From contig JAODUP010000934.1 of the NCBI GenBank assembly GCA_025642065.1, positions 255,001 through 319,000 on the forward strand: 64,000 nt of DNA. The letters are read 5' to 3'. How positions within the stretch are numbered: position 1 is the first letter of the stretch; each line of letters opens with the position of its first letter. Shown here piece by piece: positions 53,885 through 64,000 of the stretch. The stretch comes from Paralvinella palmiformis. Taxonomy: Eukaryota > Annelida > Polychaeta > Terebellida > Alvinellidae. A program made the position numbers and the translations under genes. Below the pieces are notes generated by a model that saw nothing but the letters and a program-made list of their open reading frames with translations, was not told the DNA's origin and searched no databases.

Positions 53885-55077
53885 GTATGATCTATTATGT
53901 TACCAGTCATAGAATAGATGAATAGTGATAGCTAACAAAGAAAATTATTAGATCACACAATGTTTATGACTAATCGGAGGCCAACTTTGAGTTTGAGGTT
54001 TTTAGCCCGAATTTGAAACACATACGCATAAGTAACATTAATACTTCAACATGGCTAGAAATTGTGATATTAATATCTCATAATTATCGCTAAACTGTGA
54101 TGCTGTTTCAATAATTAAATGGTCGTACAGATGCCAACATGTCAACAGTGACATAAAACAGTTAAACTGTCTGCAGCCAGGTGAGGTATGGTCCGGGACT
54201 CCTCGCTCACCATCTTGGCGTGTGATAGGTCATTTCTAAATTGAAGAGATTGTTATAGGGCGAAGATGTAAACCGGTTGATCCAGAAACCAGATAATCGG
54301 CCTATTCGAGCTAATCCTCGGTCGGCATCATTTCTGAAGTGGATAAACAAGAACTCACTATAATTGTAATCTTCATCATGAATCCTTTTAGATACCAATT
54401 GTGTAAAAACACCAGAACACTTAATTACAGTATTTCACTTATGAACTATTTCTTGCATATACTTTTGGTCGGATTGATGGTTATCCATGGATTGCTAAGT
54501 GGCCCATAAACCCTAGCTGAAATTTATGCATTATATAAACTCCAATTGGCAAATGTTTATGTCGGATCAAAACTTAAGTTGATGCCTTCTTAGATTTGTG
54601 GTATTTCTTGTATTGTTTACTGTTGTTAAGCGACTGGTTGCATCCTGGTTTTCATCTGTTTGGCCTGAATTTGCGTGATGGTACATTCATATTAAAGCCA
54701 CTCAGTGATATTCAGATGTTACAAAACGTTTTCATTGTTATGAAATCTATGCATAGATTTTCCAGAGATCGAGCTGATAAGAGAATTTGCGTGAATTAAT
54801 TATTATAATAAAATGATGTTACATTAGCCAAGCACCCATGCCAGATGAACAAGAAACCGTTCCGATATTTTGCAAATCTCATGAAGTACACCAAAATATG
54901 CCAAATAATATATCTTTAAGTGGCCAATGCTAAAAACAGACATCAGGATTAACCTATTTGTTTGTGTGTTTTCCAGACCAGTTCAGAAATAGTAAAAAAG
55001 GTTAACCATCACCTTTAACTTTAAGAAACTGGAATCTAACAGTGTCTGTGTTTGAAGGGGATGTTTCATTCTATCAG

Positions 55078-55210
55078 TAAAAGCCCATTAGTCATATCTC
55101 CCATGATGAGACTGGCAGCAGCGCTAAATAAAGCAATCAAGAGCCGACTTCCTTCATCATGTACAAGATTGCACTCCAGGATGAGTGAATCAATAATAGA
55201 ATTGATAGAG
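55078..55210 (+). CDS. Possible exon linking or ending block A
   Basis: After the acceptor CATTCTATCAG the reading SKSPLVISPMMRLAAALN and onward through HSRMSESIIELIE is open for 44 codons and completes the phase-2 codon left by exon 53741-53884. It meets TAA at 55211-55213, or could leave at a GTAAAT donor at 55209 in phase 2. That phase does not suit exon 55334. It may be a terminal exon of block A, or an internal one with an unseen partner. Confidence 0.4.
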
Positions 55211-55227
55211 TAAATGTAGAATATAAT

Positions 55228-55272
55228 CATGTTTGTTTGTTTGTTTGTTTGTTTGTTTGTTTGTTTGTTTGA
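55228..55272. repeat. (GTTT)n microsatellite
   Basis: Ten or more GTTT units, 60 bp before exon 55334. Confidence 0.9.
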
Positions 55273-55333
55273 CAGATTGACCCAATAACCATATTCTGTT
55301 TTAAATTTGGTTAATTTATTCCTTAATTTACAG

Positions 55334-55498
55334 TTGGATAACTTTGAGCATATGCTGACTTATTACGATGAGCGTCTCGCCCGTCAGCTTAACAACCAGT
55401 ATATTGAAGAGGAGCTGAAATACACGAAGGAGAAATTTGGCAGCAGGTGTATGCCAAAGGATGTGCCACCAATTGATCCACAAATAAGGAAAAAACAG
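55334..55498 (+). CDS. Block B exon 1
   Basis: Acceptor TTTACAG, donor GTATTA. It is 165 nt in phase 0 on both sides and reads LDNFEHMLTYYDERLARQ with a Glu/Lys-rich helix after it. No in-frame ATG start precedes it, so it is internal or its first coding codon is Met at position 6 of the exon reading. Confidence 0.75.
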
Positions 55499-58400
55499 GT
55501 ATTACTTGGTTAGAAATAAAAGTTAGCAGGTTTCATGTTCTGATTGGCTAAAGTAGGAAATGGTCTGAGTCAGTGAACCAATTTTAATATTCCTGATGTA
55601 TGTGAGTGTGTTATTATAATCCGTATGGATCTTAATATGTCCGATGTATGGGAGTGTGTTATTATAATCCATACAGATTTTAATATGTCTGATGTATGGG
55701 AGTGTGTTATTATAATCCGTACGGATTTTAATATGTCTGATGTATGGGAGTGTGTTATTATAATCTGTACGGATCTTAATATGTCCGATGTATGGTAGTG
55801 TGTTATTATAATCCATACTGATCTTAATATGTCCGATGTATGGGAGTGTGTTATTATAATCCATACGGATCTTAATATGTCCGATGTATGGGAGTGTGTT
55901 ATTATAATCCGTACGGATCTTAATATGTCCGATGTATGGGAGTGTGTTATTATAATCCGTACGGATCTTAATATGTCCGATGTATGGGAGTGTGTTATTA
56001 TAATCTGTACGGATCTTAATATGTCCGATGTATGGGAGTGTGTTATTATAATCCATACTGATCTTAATATGTCCGATGTATGGGAGTGTGTTATTATAAT
56101 CCGTACTGATCTTAATATGTCCGATGTATGGGAGTGTGTTATTATAATCCATACGGATCTTAATATGTCCGATGTATTGGAGTATGTTATTATAATCTGT
56201 ATGGATCTTAATATTCCCGATGTATGGGAGTGTGTTATTATAATCCGTACTGATCTTAATATGTCCGATGTATGGGAGTGTGTTATTATAATCCATACTG
56301 ATCTTAATATTTCCGATGTATGGGAGTGTGTTATTGTAATCCGTACTGATCTAATATGTCCGATGTATGGGAGTGTGTTATTATAATCCGTACGGATCTT
56401 AATATGTCTGATGTATGGGAGTGTGTTATTATAATCCATACGGATCTTAATATATCCGATGTGTGGGAGTGTGTTATTATAATCCATACTGATCTTAATA
56501 TGTCCGATGTTTGGGAGTGTGTTATTATAATCCATACGGATCTTAATATGTCCGATGTAATGGAGTGTGTTATTATAATCCGTACGGATCTTAATATGTC
56601 CGATGTATGGGAGTGTGTTATTATAATCCATACTGATCTTAATATTCCCGATGTATGGGAGTGTGTTATTATAATCCATACTGATCTTAATATGTCCGAT
56701 GTATGGGAGTGTGTTATTATAATCCATACTGATCTTAATATGTCCGATGTATGGGAGTGTGTTATTGTAATCCGTACTGATCTAATATGTCCGATGTATG
56801 GGAGTGTGTTATTATAATCCGTACTGATCTTAATATGTCTGATGTATGGGAGTGTGTTATTATAATCCGTACGGATCTTAATATGTCCGATCTGTGGGAG
56901 TGTGTTATTATAATCCATACTGATCTTAATATGTCCGATGTTTGGGAGTGTGTTATTATAATCCGTACGGATCTTAATATGTCCGATGTATGGGAGTGTG
57001 TTATTATAATCCATACTGATCTTAATATGTCTGATGTATGGGAGTGTGTTATTATAATCCGTACTGATCTTAATATGTCCAATGTATGGGAGTGTGTTAT
57101 TATAATCTATTTGAAGACTTCAGATTGCTGTTTTTTTGTTGAGTTTAATTCTAACATACTGGTACATGTATTTTCCACTTTGATGTTCCACAGATGCTAT
57201 CTGGTGTAGCATAATTTCCTGTGTGAGTATTATATGCATGTTTTCTTCTACACATATCGCATGTGCCCTTATTGGTTTGCCTGCGTGTGCTTACCCACGT
57301 ATGAAAGTATTCCTGTTTGTGTGTTCGTACTGTCATGTACCCCATTCTATGCAATATAATTATAAGTAAATAGTGACCTCCAGAATAAATATGTTTCCCA
57401 TAAGACAAGTGATGTCAATTGTTGAAAATATTATCTATCATGCACATCTCAGTACTTTGACTGGCTCACAGATTGTAGATTTGTTTATTCCAAGCATTTG
57501 ATGATTTTAGTTTTTACTGTATTGGTATATACTTTACATATACATTTTGTCCAAATTATGATGGAGAGATTAAGTGAATTCATAAAATACTATGTGTGAT
57601 CTCTTCTCAGGTACAGTATCACAAGGAACGTTATCAATTCCTTCACGAAGAAATAAATGATTCATCAAAGCGCGTCGGTGCGTCCCGAGCCGGTTATATC
57701 CGTAGTCGCCCGGTGTCTGCTCCCGACGTCCTCATGTTCCAGCATTGCGATCCAAGCATAGCAGTGTCTGCCATAGATGTCCGACCCTGTTCTGTCAGAG
57801 AGATGTTTCCGCATGTGATCCGACCGGTGACAGCAGAGTCGACAATACGAGGTGGGTGGTGGACGAAGTGATGCCTGGCAAATGTCAGCTCTGGGTTCTT
57901 AGATACCATCAAAGCCTGATCTATTGGTTGTTGATGAATAGGAGTTTTGTACAACTGGGTCATAGAGTGCCCGGTTCAAGGGTCCTGTAGCAATCCAGAC
58001 TGGCCTGGTGTGATCCATAGATCAGTTACAATCATTTTTGTAATGATTCGTACAAAAAAAGTAATTACCAGCACAAAAAATAACTATCTCGCTTTTGTCT
58101 GAACATTACCATGTACTTCGATTTTGGTTTACTTGAATTTTTTCGGTTAAGAAAAAGTCCTCCCCTCTGCTAGTTTTTTTACTTCCCCCTTGAATTATTT
58201 GGGTGATTGAGAGTCTGAGCTGAGTGCCACCGTGATCTAAATCATAATGCAGTTGGCCTCAGATCTATAACTTGTATGTTCAAATCCCAGTCAGGATATG
58301 CCAGAAGGATGGTTATTCATCACATGTGGAGATCACTCAGCCTGTTTAGCCTACAACATGTCCCAAATTCTTGAAAGGACACGTGAATAAAATTATCTTG

Positions 58401-61400
58401 TATTGTGACTCGTCCAGTTCATTCAACTTCAGTCATTAAAAACTTGTCCCGTTCAAAGTTTTCCATTGAGAAGAGTATTTCAATATGGATCATGATTTTA
58501 AAGCAAAATCATTAAATCCTATAAATCATAATACAGTTAATTAAGGATCGTGGCATTGGTAGTGTGAGCATTTGTGTAGAAATTGATTTATTAGCAGTGA
58601 CATCTTTCAAGATGGTTTACATAACTACAGATGTCAATAAGTCAGCTTTAATGTGTACCTGATTACTATAGTATAGGACCATGTCAAGTTGGCCACCAAA
58701 GATCCAGACTTATTACTGTTAATGTATTCCATTGTTCCAGAAATCCAGAGTGAGTTCCCTCGACCCGAGGTCAGTGAGTATCAGCGACCAATCACACCAG
58801 TGGCCGTTACCGATCATGATGTCGCTCAGGCCAATAACAAGATCAATACACTGAAATTTGAAATGGAGACCATAGTATGTAAAGAAGAATCACTTTATTT
58901 GATTTGATTTATAGCTTCAGTAATGATAATAACAACAATAGTGATGATAATAATATTACAAATAATAATAATAATAATGTGCCCTGTAGTGTCATATAAA
59001 GATTAAATTATAACTTAGTACTAATAAACAAATTAGAATTGTTTTGGTGAAACGTGCAAAAATAAGAACCGTCTTTATTCTCATTCTGTAGAAAAAGGAA
59101 ATGTTAGTAGGAGAAGGTTGAAATCGTGCTTCCTTTCCAAGCAGATGTTGTGTAATGAATAGCCTTTGAATATGCAGAAATATCTCGTTCCTTTTTTTCC
59201 AAGTGCCAATTACATCACAGTGTGTGATTGGATTACGAGGAGGTTACTAGGTTTGGGGAGGGGTTCGGTTTTCATATTTACGATTTATGTATTTTTTAGG
59301 AGATGAAATACAAACAACTCCTTAATGAGGATTTAGACTGTCTGGTTCCTGGTTATCGACAGAGAGCTGTGAAAAAACCCAAAACACGTAAGTCGGTTGA
59401 ATGAAATTTTGGCTCATCCTTTCTGAAACTTGATTGCCTATAGGATATGTAAAGTGAATCTTAGTTAACAGAGTTCATGTTTTTATCATCTTTAAGGAGG
59501 TGGGGGGGACTATTCCAGGTCCTATAAGGTAGCACATTTGACACATTTGACTTCAGACCTGCAACACATGGTTTCAAATTATGGCCTAGTTTTGCCCGAA
59601 CTGCGTTCAATATTTTACTTTGTCCCTTTATTGTTGAAGTTTGCTTAAACCATTTAGTCTACTGGATACATACAAGTGGCTGTAAAACATCAGACTTCAT
59701 CAGTTTTGTAATGTTTGCCTAGGAATGTTCAGTAACTTGAGTATATACATTTTTGTTTAATATATATTTATCAATTATGTGTGTGTTGCCTGCTGTCTTT
59801 AGTATAATTTTGAACATCTGATAATGTTTGAGCCACATTTTTCCCAACCAGCTCCACCAGCTCCAGTCGCCCAAAAGGCAAAGAGGGAAGCTCGTCCATC
59901 GAAAGATGTCATAAACAAACTCGCTAGTCCTCACAGAAAACAGATGCCTACCCCATCCCATGCCAAGACCTGTGATGCTAGGTAGATAATCTATTTAGGA
60001 GATCGTGTGTGTATAATCTGACTGCATGTTGTTATGTGTTTGGCAAATTTTATTATTATTATTATTGTTTTGTACTAAAGCTCATAGTTGGTTGTGCCAC
60101 TGGCAGAGTGGTTATATCCTGACGTAGCAAATACCTTCAGATAATGGTTCAAATCTGGGTCATACACATACGTGTCAATGGGATGTTTTCATAGACAGTT
60201 GGCTCTAACTTCTAAGTGAAACAAAGAGTTAGTGAGCTCCGGTGGCCTAGCGGTTGAGCACCCGGCACTTGCTGCCAATGCTCACAGGTTCGAACCTGTA
60301 AGAGGTTGAAACTTTTCCAGGGATTAATTTCTCGGCTCACAAATCGTGGGTGGCTGACCACGTTAAATGGCGCTGCTGTCTCCACTGAATTATTTAAAAT
60401 AAAGGGGGACGTTAAAACCCCTGAGGACGTAAAACATTCTGGCAGTGAACACCCTCAGGGTATTTCGGCTCCATCTTTCCGTACTGCTCCCCTGTGAGTG
60501 GTGGGGGAGGAGGTTTCTCAACCACTCAGACATAGAGGCTGTGCTGATTAAGCGACAGCCTGGGAATTTTCCCCGAACAACAAAACCAAACCAACCAATC
60601 ACAGAGGTCATTTCAATGCTGCCACTATATATGTTTAAAAAAGTATTATACTTTGGGGGGGGGATTGAAATACTAGTTCTGGATACTGTGGGCTCCACCC
60701 ACACCACTGTGACACCACCACATAGCATACCTGTAATTGATATAGAGATATTGCTATTTAGGAATTTACCCTGTTCACTGTTTAGAATGGGCAAAAACAT
60801 TAAATCCACAAATTAATGTACAATTTAATTTTGTAATTAATAAATATTTCTTCCATGACAATCTTACTTGGAATATAAACTGTTCGGAGTAGGTATTCGA
60901 AGTCAGAACTCGGAGTACCTACTTATGGTAAAAAATATTAGGCAGAAAAGAGTTGGTAAAAAACGGAATTTGAATTGATAAATTTCATGTGGAATTGACC
61001 AAATGGAATTGAGTATAATTGGAATTGACAAAGTGGAATTGACCCCATGTCTGGCCTAGGTACTGGTTGGCAGTTCTGTTATGTCAGAACGAGTTCAGAA
61101 AGCCTGTAAATAAATCAAGCATTCAGTGATTCATGAATAGCAAATGTTCAGCCAAATGACATTATTCAGCAATATAGCTCTGAATATGACCTACTTAACA
61201 TTCCTCAAAGGTAGCGATTAAGGGTGATAATGGTGATCCACAACAAGTACTATAACGAGTCATTAAAACCTGGATCAGGGTAATGTTAAGTATTTGACAT
61301 GTGTAGATGGTCTTATTATTCAGTAATCAGATGTCACAATTATTGTACCCATTTTTACCTTTAACAAAAGTAAGACGCCAAATTATTTCTTGACTCAACA

Positions 61401-62658
61401 TATCTACTAATAGTAGTATGCAGCTGTATTTATAAAACTCAGAAGATAGGCAATAATTTGGATATTTAATTTCCGAACTGTTCGTACTTTGAAGCAGTTG
61501 GTTCTTTAACTGTCTGTGACATCATAAATGTTGAAACGGTGAATGTACAGAATGTAAAGGTATTTTATTTCTTGTTAACAAAGTATGAATAGATTCATTT
61601 CAATATTATTCGCTTATTGCCAACCATTCTGGTACAGATTTCGAGGTTGGTACAAGGTGAAGACACAGCGTGGGCCACATTTTATCCTTGTCTCGAGTCA
61701 ATTCGACAAGTCACCTAATGGCCTGATGTTGACTAAGCTTCAGAAGAGGCTGAATGACGAAGTGAAGAAAGAGCCTGTTGTCTATCGTTTCACACAGCGC
61801 CACCAAGTGGCTGCCACCGAATGTCGACCATCGACGTCACCAGCCGTCATGACCACGACCGACCTCAGCACACCAGCCGTAGACTCGTTTCCGACGTCTT
61901 CTTCGCCTTCTGCTAAGCGGAAATCAAAATCTGAATCGAGCTCCGAATGTGCCAAGACGTCCGATTCGTCGGCATCAGACGACAGGAGCACGAAGAAATC
62001 TACGACACATGACAGTAGCACCGAACCCGAGTTAGATTGGAGTGACGTGGCCATCTTCAGAGATGAGAACAGCCCAATATCCGATGAGAATTCGCCGAGG
62101 CAATCGCAGGAATTGCAGGATCCGAGTGTCCTACAGACGTACCTGCCTTTACCGAAGGGCGCAGTAAAAGGCTTGGATTTCCTCTGGAGAAGGGGTGCCA
62201 AGTTGGAGGGCATCCAAGAAACGCTGGAAGAAGAGAATGAGAAGCCGACAGGGGGCATTAGTCCTTCTTCGGTGATGTCAACTGCCTCGAAAAGTATTAC
62301 GCCCAAAACAACGGAAGATCCGCTGAAAAAGACGAACAGAATCCCAGTGGTAAAGATTATTCTACCCGAAACGGAACTATATCCCGCGAATAACAAAGTT
62401 GATGAGATAGTGGGTCCTTGTGAAAGCGGAGATGCGAAGGATGCTGCCACCGACAGAAGCGATGACGAACTGATTTCGTCGTGGTTGAAAGGTCACAAAA
62501 AGGTAAAACAGTATCCCTGGATACAGGACATCATCAGAAACGATCGCGCCGATGGATTCAACCAGCAGCTGAAAAAGGTTAACTTCCGACACCTCGCTAA
62601 GAGAGGAGATGGTCTCGTATCGAGAGAATTACAGCAAAGATTAATGAAAGGATTGTGA
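55334..62658 (+). CDS. Unrecognised gene, exon block B (six exons, 592 codons plus stop)
   Basis: Exons 55334-55498, 57611-57851, 58741-58874, 59300-59387, 59852-59981 and 61638-62658 have GT-AG borders and total 1779 nt, exactly 593 codons. The order is a helical N-part (NFEHMLTYYDERLARQLN, KYTKEKFGSRCMP), a proline/arginine part (YIRSRPVSAPDV, EFPRPEVSEYQRPITPV), a coiled-coil-like part (NNKINTLKFEMETI, EMKYKQLLNEDLDCLVPGYR), a Pro/Lys-rich linker, and a 340-codon last exon. That exon has RGPHFILVSSQFDKSPNG, a Ser-rich low-complexity stretch (about 61860-62030) and a conserved-looking C-terminus (KQYPWIQDIIRNDRADGF). I do not recognise the family; no signal peptide or membrane segment is evident. 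The first exon is internal, so the N-terminus is missing unless block A supplies it. Confidence 0.82.
55588..57105. repeat. 48-bp satellite array, about 31 copies
   Basis: Unit ATGTATGGGAGTGTGTTATT followed by ATAATCCGTACGGATCTTAA and TATGTCCG. The units vary at a few sites (CCGTACGG / CCATACTG). Because 48 is a multiple of 3 and several frames have no stop, both strands show long open frames of up to 385 codons with a 16-residue period. These are not genes. The array sits in the intron between the block B exons at 55498 and 57611. Confidence 0.97.
57611..57851 (+). CDS. Block B exon 2
   Basis: Acceptor CTTCTCAG, donor GTGGGT. It encodes VQYHKERYQFLHEEIND and then an Arg/Pro-rich part with YIRSRPVSAPDV and VREMFPHVIRPVTAEST. 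Leaves in phase 1. Confidence 0.85.
58228..58395 (+). mobile_element. SINE relic, family A-like
   Basis: A decayed tRNA-like part (TATGTTCAAATCCCAG as B box) and the body text AGGATATGCCAGAAGGATGG ... TTTAGCCTACAACATG match family A in layout. Intronic. Confidence 0.5.
58741..58874 (+). CDS. Block B exon 3
   Basis: Acceptor TTGTTCCAG, donor GTATGT. It encodes EIQSEFPRPEVSEYQRP and TDHDVAQANNKINTLKFE. Enters with 2 nt and leaves in phase 0. Confidence 0.85.
59300..59387 (+). CDS. Block B exon 4
   Basis: Acceptor ATTTTTTAG, donor GTAAGT. It encodes EMKYKQLLNEDLDCLVPG and a basic end (YRQRAVKKPK). Continues the helix of exon 3. Confidence 0.82.
59510..59700 (+). mobile_element. SINE relic, family A-like
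   Basis: Ends with TTTAGTCTACTGGATACATACAAGTGGCTGTAAAACATC, a diverged family A body; the head is barely recognisable. A separate tRNA-like relic (GTGCCACTGGCAGAGTGG, B-box-like GGTTCAAATC) lies at 60094-60180. Confidence 0.45.
59852..59981 (+). CDS. Block B exon 5
   Basis: Acceptor CCCAACCAG, donor GTAGAT. It encodes a proline- then lysine/arginine-rich linker (PPPAPVAQKAKREARPSKD). Leaves in phase 2, completed by exon 61638. Confidence 0.8.
60232..60597 (+). mobile_element. SINE family B, full-length copy
   Basis: A-box GTGGCCTAGCGGTTGAGC, B-box-like AGGTTCGAACCTG, complete body and CCCCGAACAACAAAACCAAA end. It lies in the last intron of block B. Confidence 0.9.
60800..61054 (-). mobile_element. 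Partial opposite-strand copy of the 47193-47521 MITE
   Basis: Reverse complement of that element's left two thirds, ending in TTGACCCCATGTCTGG, which is the inverted end. Shared internal text includes GGAGTAGGTATTC and TTTCTTCCATGACAAT. Truncated at an AAATCCACAAATTAAT border. Confidence 0.7.
61638..62658 (+). CDS. Block B last coding exon
   Basis: Acceptor TGGTACAG. It is 340 codons including TGA at 62656-62658. Starts RFRGWYKVKTQRGPHF. The middle is Ser/Thr-rich with basic clusters (AKRKSKSESSSE). The end, HLAKRGDGLVSRELQQRL, forms amphipathic helices and has D-G turns reminiscent of the degenerate EF-hands of block A. The codon composition is richer in GC than the surrounding introns, as expected for real coding sequence. 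Confidence 0.93.
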
Positions 62659-62811
62659 TAACGTGTATATCATAAAAGAATTGCATTGCTGTATCATCAG
62701 TATTTCGTCTGCAGTTAAGGAATATCAGACCAGTTATAGCGTCTTTCACAGGACGCAATGAAAGAATTTGTTTTCATGTCATTACAACCAGATTTCTCTT
62801 ACTCATGATTC

Positions 62812-62990
62812 GGAGGTGCCTCCATGGCCTAACTGGTAGTGTGGTTTTACACAGATCTATATCACATGGGTTCAAACCCCGGTCGTGCTATGTCCGAAGG
62901 GTGTTTCATCTTTCACTTCGCCTCATTACATTTCGAGGTCGCTTGCACGATTTAGCCTACCTTGTGGCCGTAAAACAGCAACATCTACGC
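62812..62990 (+). mobile_element. SINE family A copy in the 3' region of block B
   Basis: GGTGCCTCCATGGCCTAACT head (A box), GGGTTCAAACCCC as B box, and the family body to GTGGCCGTAAAACAGCAACATC. If the poly(A) signal at 63864 is used, this SINE lies inside the 3' UTR. Confidence 0.85.
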
Positions 62991-63863
62991 ATGATTCAAT
63001 GGCTATGCTTGAGATAATTTTGTTTTCAGTTCGTATTTAAGACCATATTCATAATTCACGGTCACCATCAAAAGGATGTACATAAGTGAAGTAACTCGAA
63101 TAATTAAATTAATTTTTTCTTTTGTTTGTTTGTTTGAAGCCTTTGATCGGATAGTTATTACGTTGCTGTGGTCTCTTGTTGTTGTTGTGCAATGCTGTGT
63201 GACTATGTCTTACGTGATCAGTTATCACAAAGTGTTCGTTCATATTTATTTCACGTTTGCCTCACGTTTGTTTTGCAGCAGTCTTGATGTACAGAATATA
63301 TTTTTCTCCGTTAAGTGTATGTTGCTCTCACACTCTCCTGCACACACACACACACACACACGCACACACACACATAAGCAATTCAAACATACTCAACGTT
63401 CAGTATTCAAATTATATTTGATGAGAATTTTACAGCTCGTTAAATTTGTGATTTTTAGTTAATTATTTATTGTGTGATCAAAATTGAAGGTTTTGGTCAA
63501 TGTCAGCCGTATTCCACTGTCTTACAGGAAGAGTACAATTTAGCCTTCGCAGATTTATTTATATCAACCATTTTGTCGTACGTGGTAAACTCTTTATGAC
63601 AGTGTATTCTAAGCATTTTGTTCTCGTTGTTGTTAATTAGTGTATATCAGTTTCTCTATCTTGTGATACCATATAGTTACAGATGTGTGTGTATATCTTG
63701 ATTTGAACAGGTGTGTACAAGCAAGATGTCTTATATTTTTATGATATGTTATTGTTTATGAACAAGGTAATATTGTTATGGCTTGTTATTTGCTATGTAT
63801 GAAGTATATCAATATGATAATTGTATTTTATTTAAAAAATCTATTTTAACAGACAAACGTTGA

Positions 63864-63869
63864 AATAAA
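63864..63869 (+). terminator. Candidate polyadenylation signal, block B gene
   Basis: AATAAA, 1.2 kb after the stop codon, the first good match in that interval. No strong GT-rich element is obvious in the next 40 nt. Between stop and signal there is a (CA)n tract (63341-63374) and a GTTTGTTTGTTTG run (63123-63136). Confidence 0.45.
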
Positions 63870-64000
63870 CCGCACAGAATTATTTTATTATCAACTGTAC
63901 TATAATTTCGGCCAAATCCGTTTAGTGAATATCTCGCAGTATACCGTATATCTCGTGAGCGCACGCACACAAACACACACACAAGTATAAATGTGACGAT

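Noticed and set aside
54596..54799. Frame with DWLHPGFHLFGLNLRDG between blocks A and B
   Set aside because: It reads plausibly but lacks an acceptor and donor that would fit phase 2 on entry and phase 0 on exit, so I did not use it to bridge the gap.
55523..57209. Long open frames of 106-385 codons on both strands with a 16-residue period
   Set aside because: They are translations of the 48-bp satellite. The unit length is divisible by three, and the frames exist on both strands at once with no start, splice or composition support.

Overview
The window is animal nuclear DNA. It has spliced genes with GT-AG introns, a low density of coding sequence, many dinucleotide and trinucleotide microsatellites, and layered mobile elements (tRNA-derived SINEs, CR1/L2-like LINEs, Ty3/gypsy, Harbinger-like and MULE-like DNA elements). 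The mix of SINE and LINE families and the divergent ETS protein suggest a lophotrochozoan, most likely a mollusc. That placement is inference and cannot be proved from the sequence alone. I see no prokaryotic operon, CRISPR array, rRNA or free-standing tRNA gene.

Region 1 (about 6.0-25 kb, + strand) carries one well supported gene: an ETS-family transcription factor of the ETV6/TEL-Yan type. Six coding pieces (6331-6379, 6517-6630, 6794-6898, 19482-19868, 20659-20905, 22501-22990) have canonical splice sites and add up to an intact frame of 463 codons plus stop. A pointed (PNT/SAM) domain is encoded near the N-terminus, then a serine/acid-rich linker, the ETS DNA-binding domain, and a basic C-terminal tail with two CtBP-binding-like motifs. 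The 12.6 kb third intron is full of mobile DNA: a Harbinger-like transposon with inverted ends, a SINE, a large fold-back element and many microsatellites.

Region 2 (25-46 kb) has no host gene that I can support. It is a graveyard of nested elements: SINEs, several CR1/L2-like LINE fragments in both orientations, a rearranged Ty3/gypsy element with an inverted RT segment, paired direct repeats that could be LTRs, a 2.3 kb inverted-repeat element, a small MITE, and a MULE-like transposon that appears to have received a LINE insertion.

Region 3 (46-64 kb, + strand) holds a second multi-exon gene, or two neighbouring genes. An N-terminal block of exons (50113-53884, perhaps preceded by 46193-46818) encodes a helical, EF-hand-like protein. 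A C-terminal block (55334-62658) gives an unbroken 593-codon reading across six exons and ends in a large exon with a Ser-rich low-complexity stretch. I do not recognise the protein. The join between the two blocks is not resolved, because the phases do not meet. One intron of the second block contains a 48-bp satellite of about 31 copies with a higher-order period. A polyadenylation signal lies 1.2 kb beyond the stop codon.
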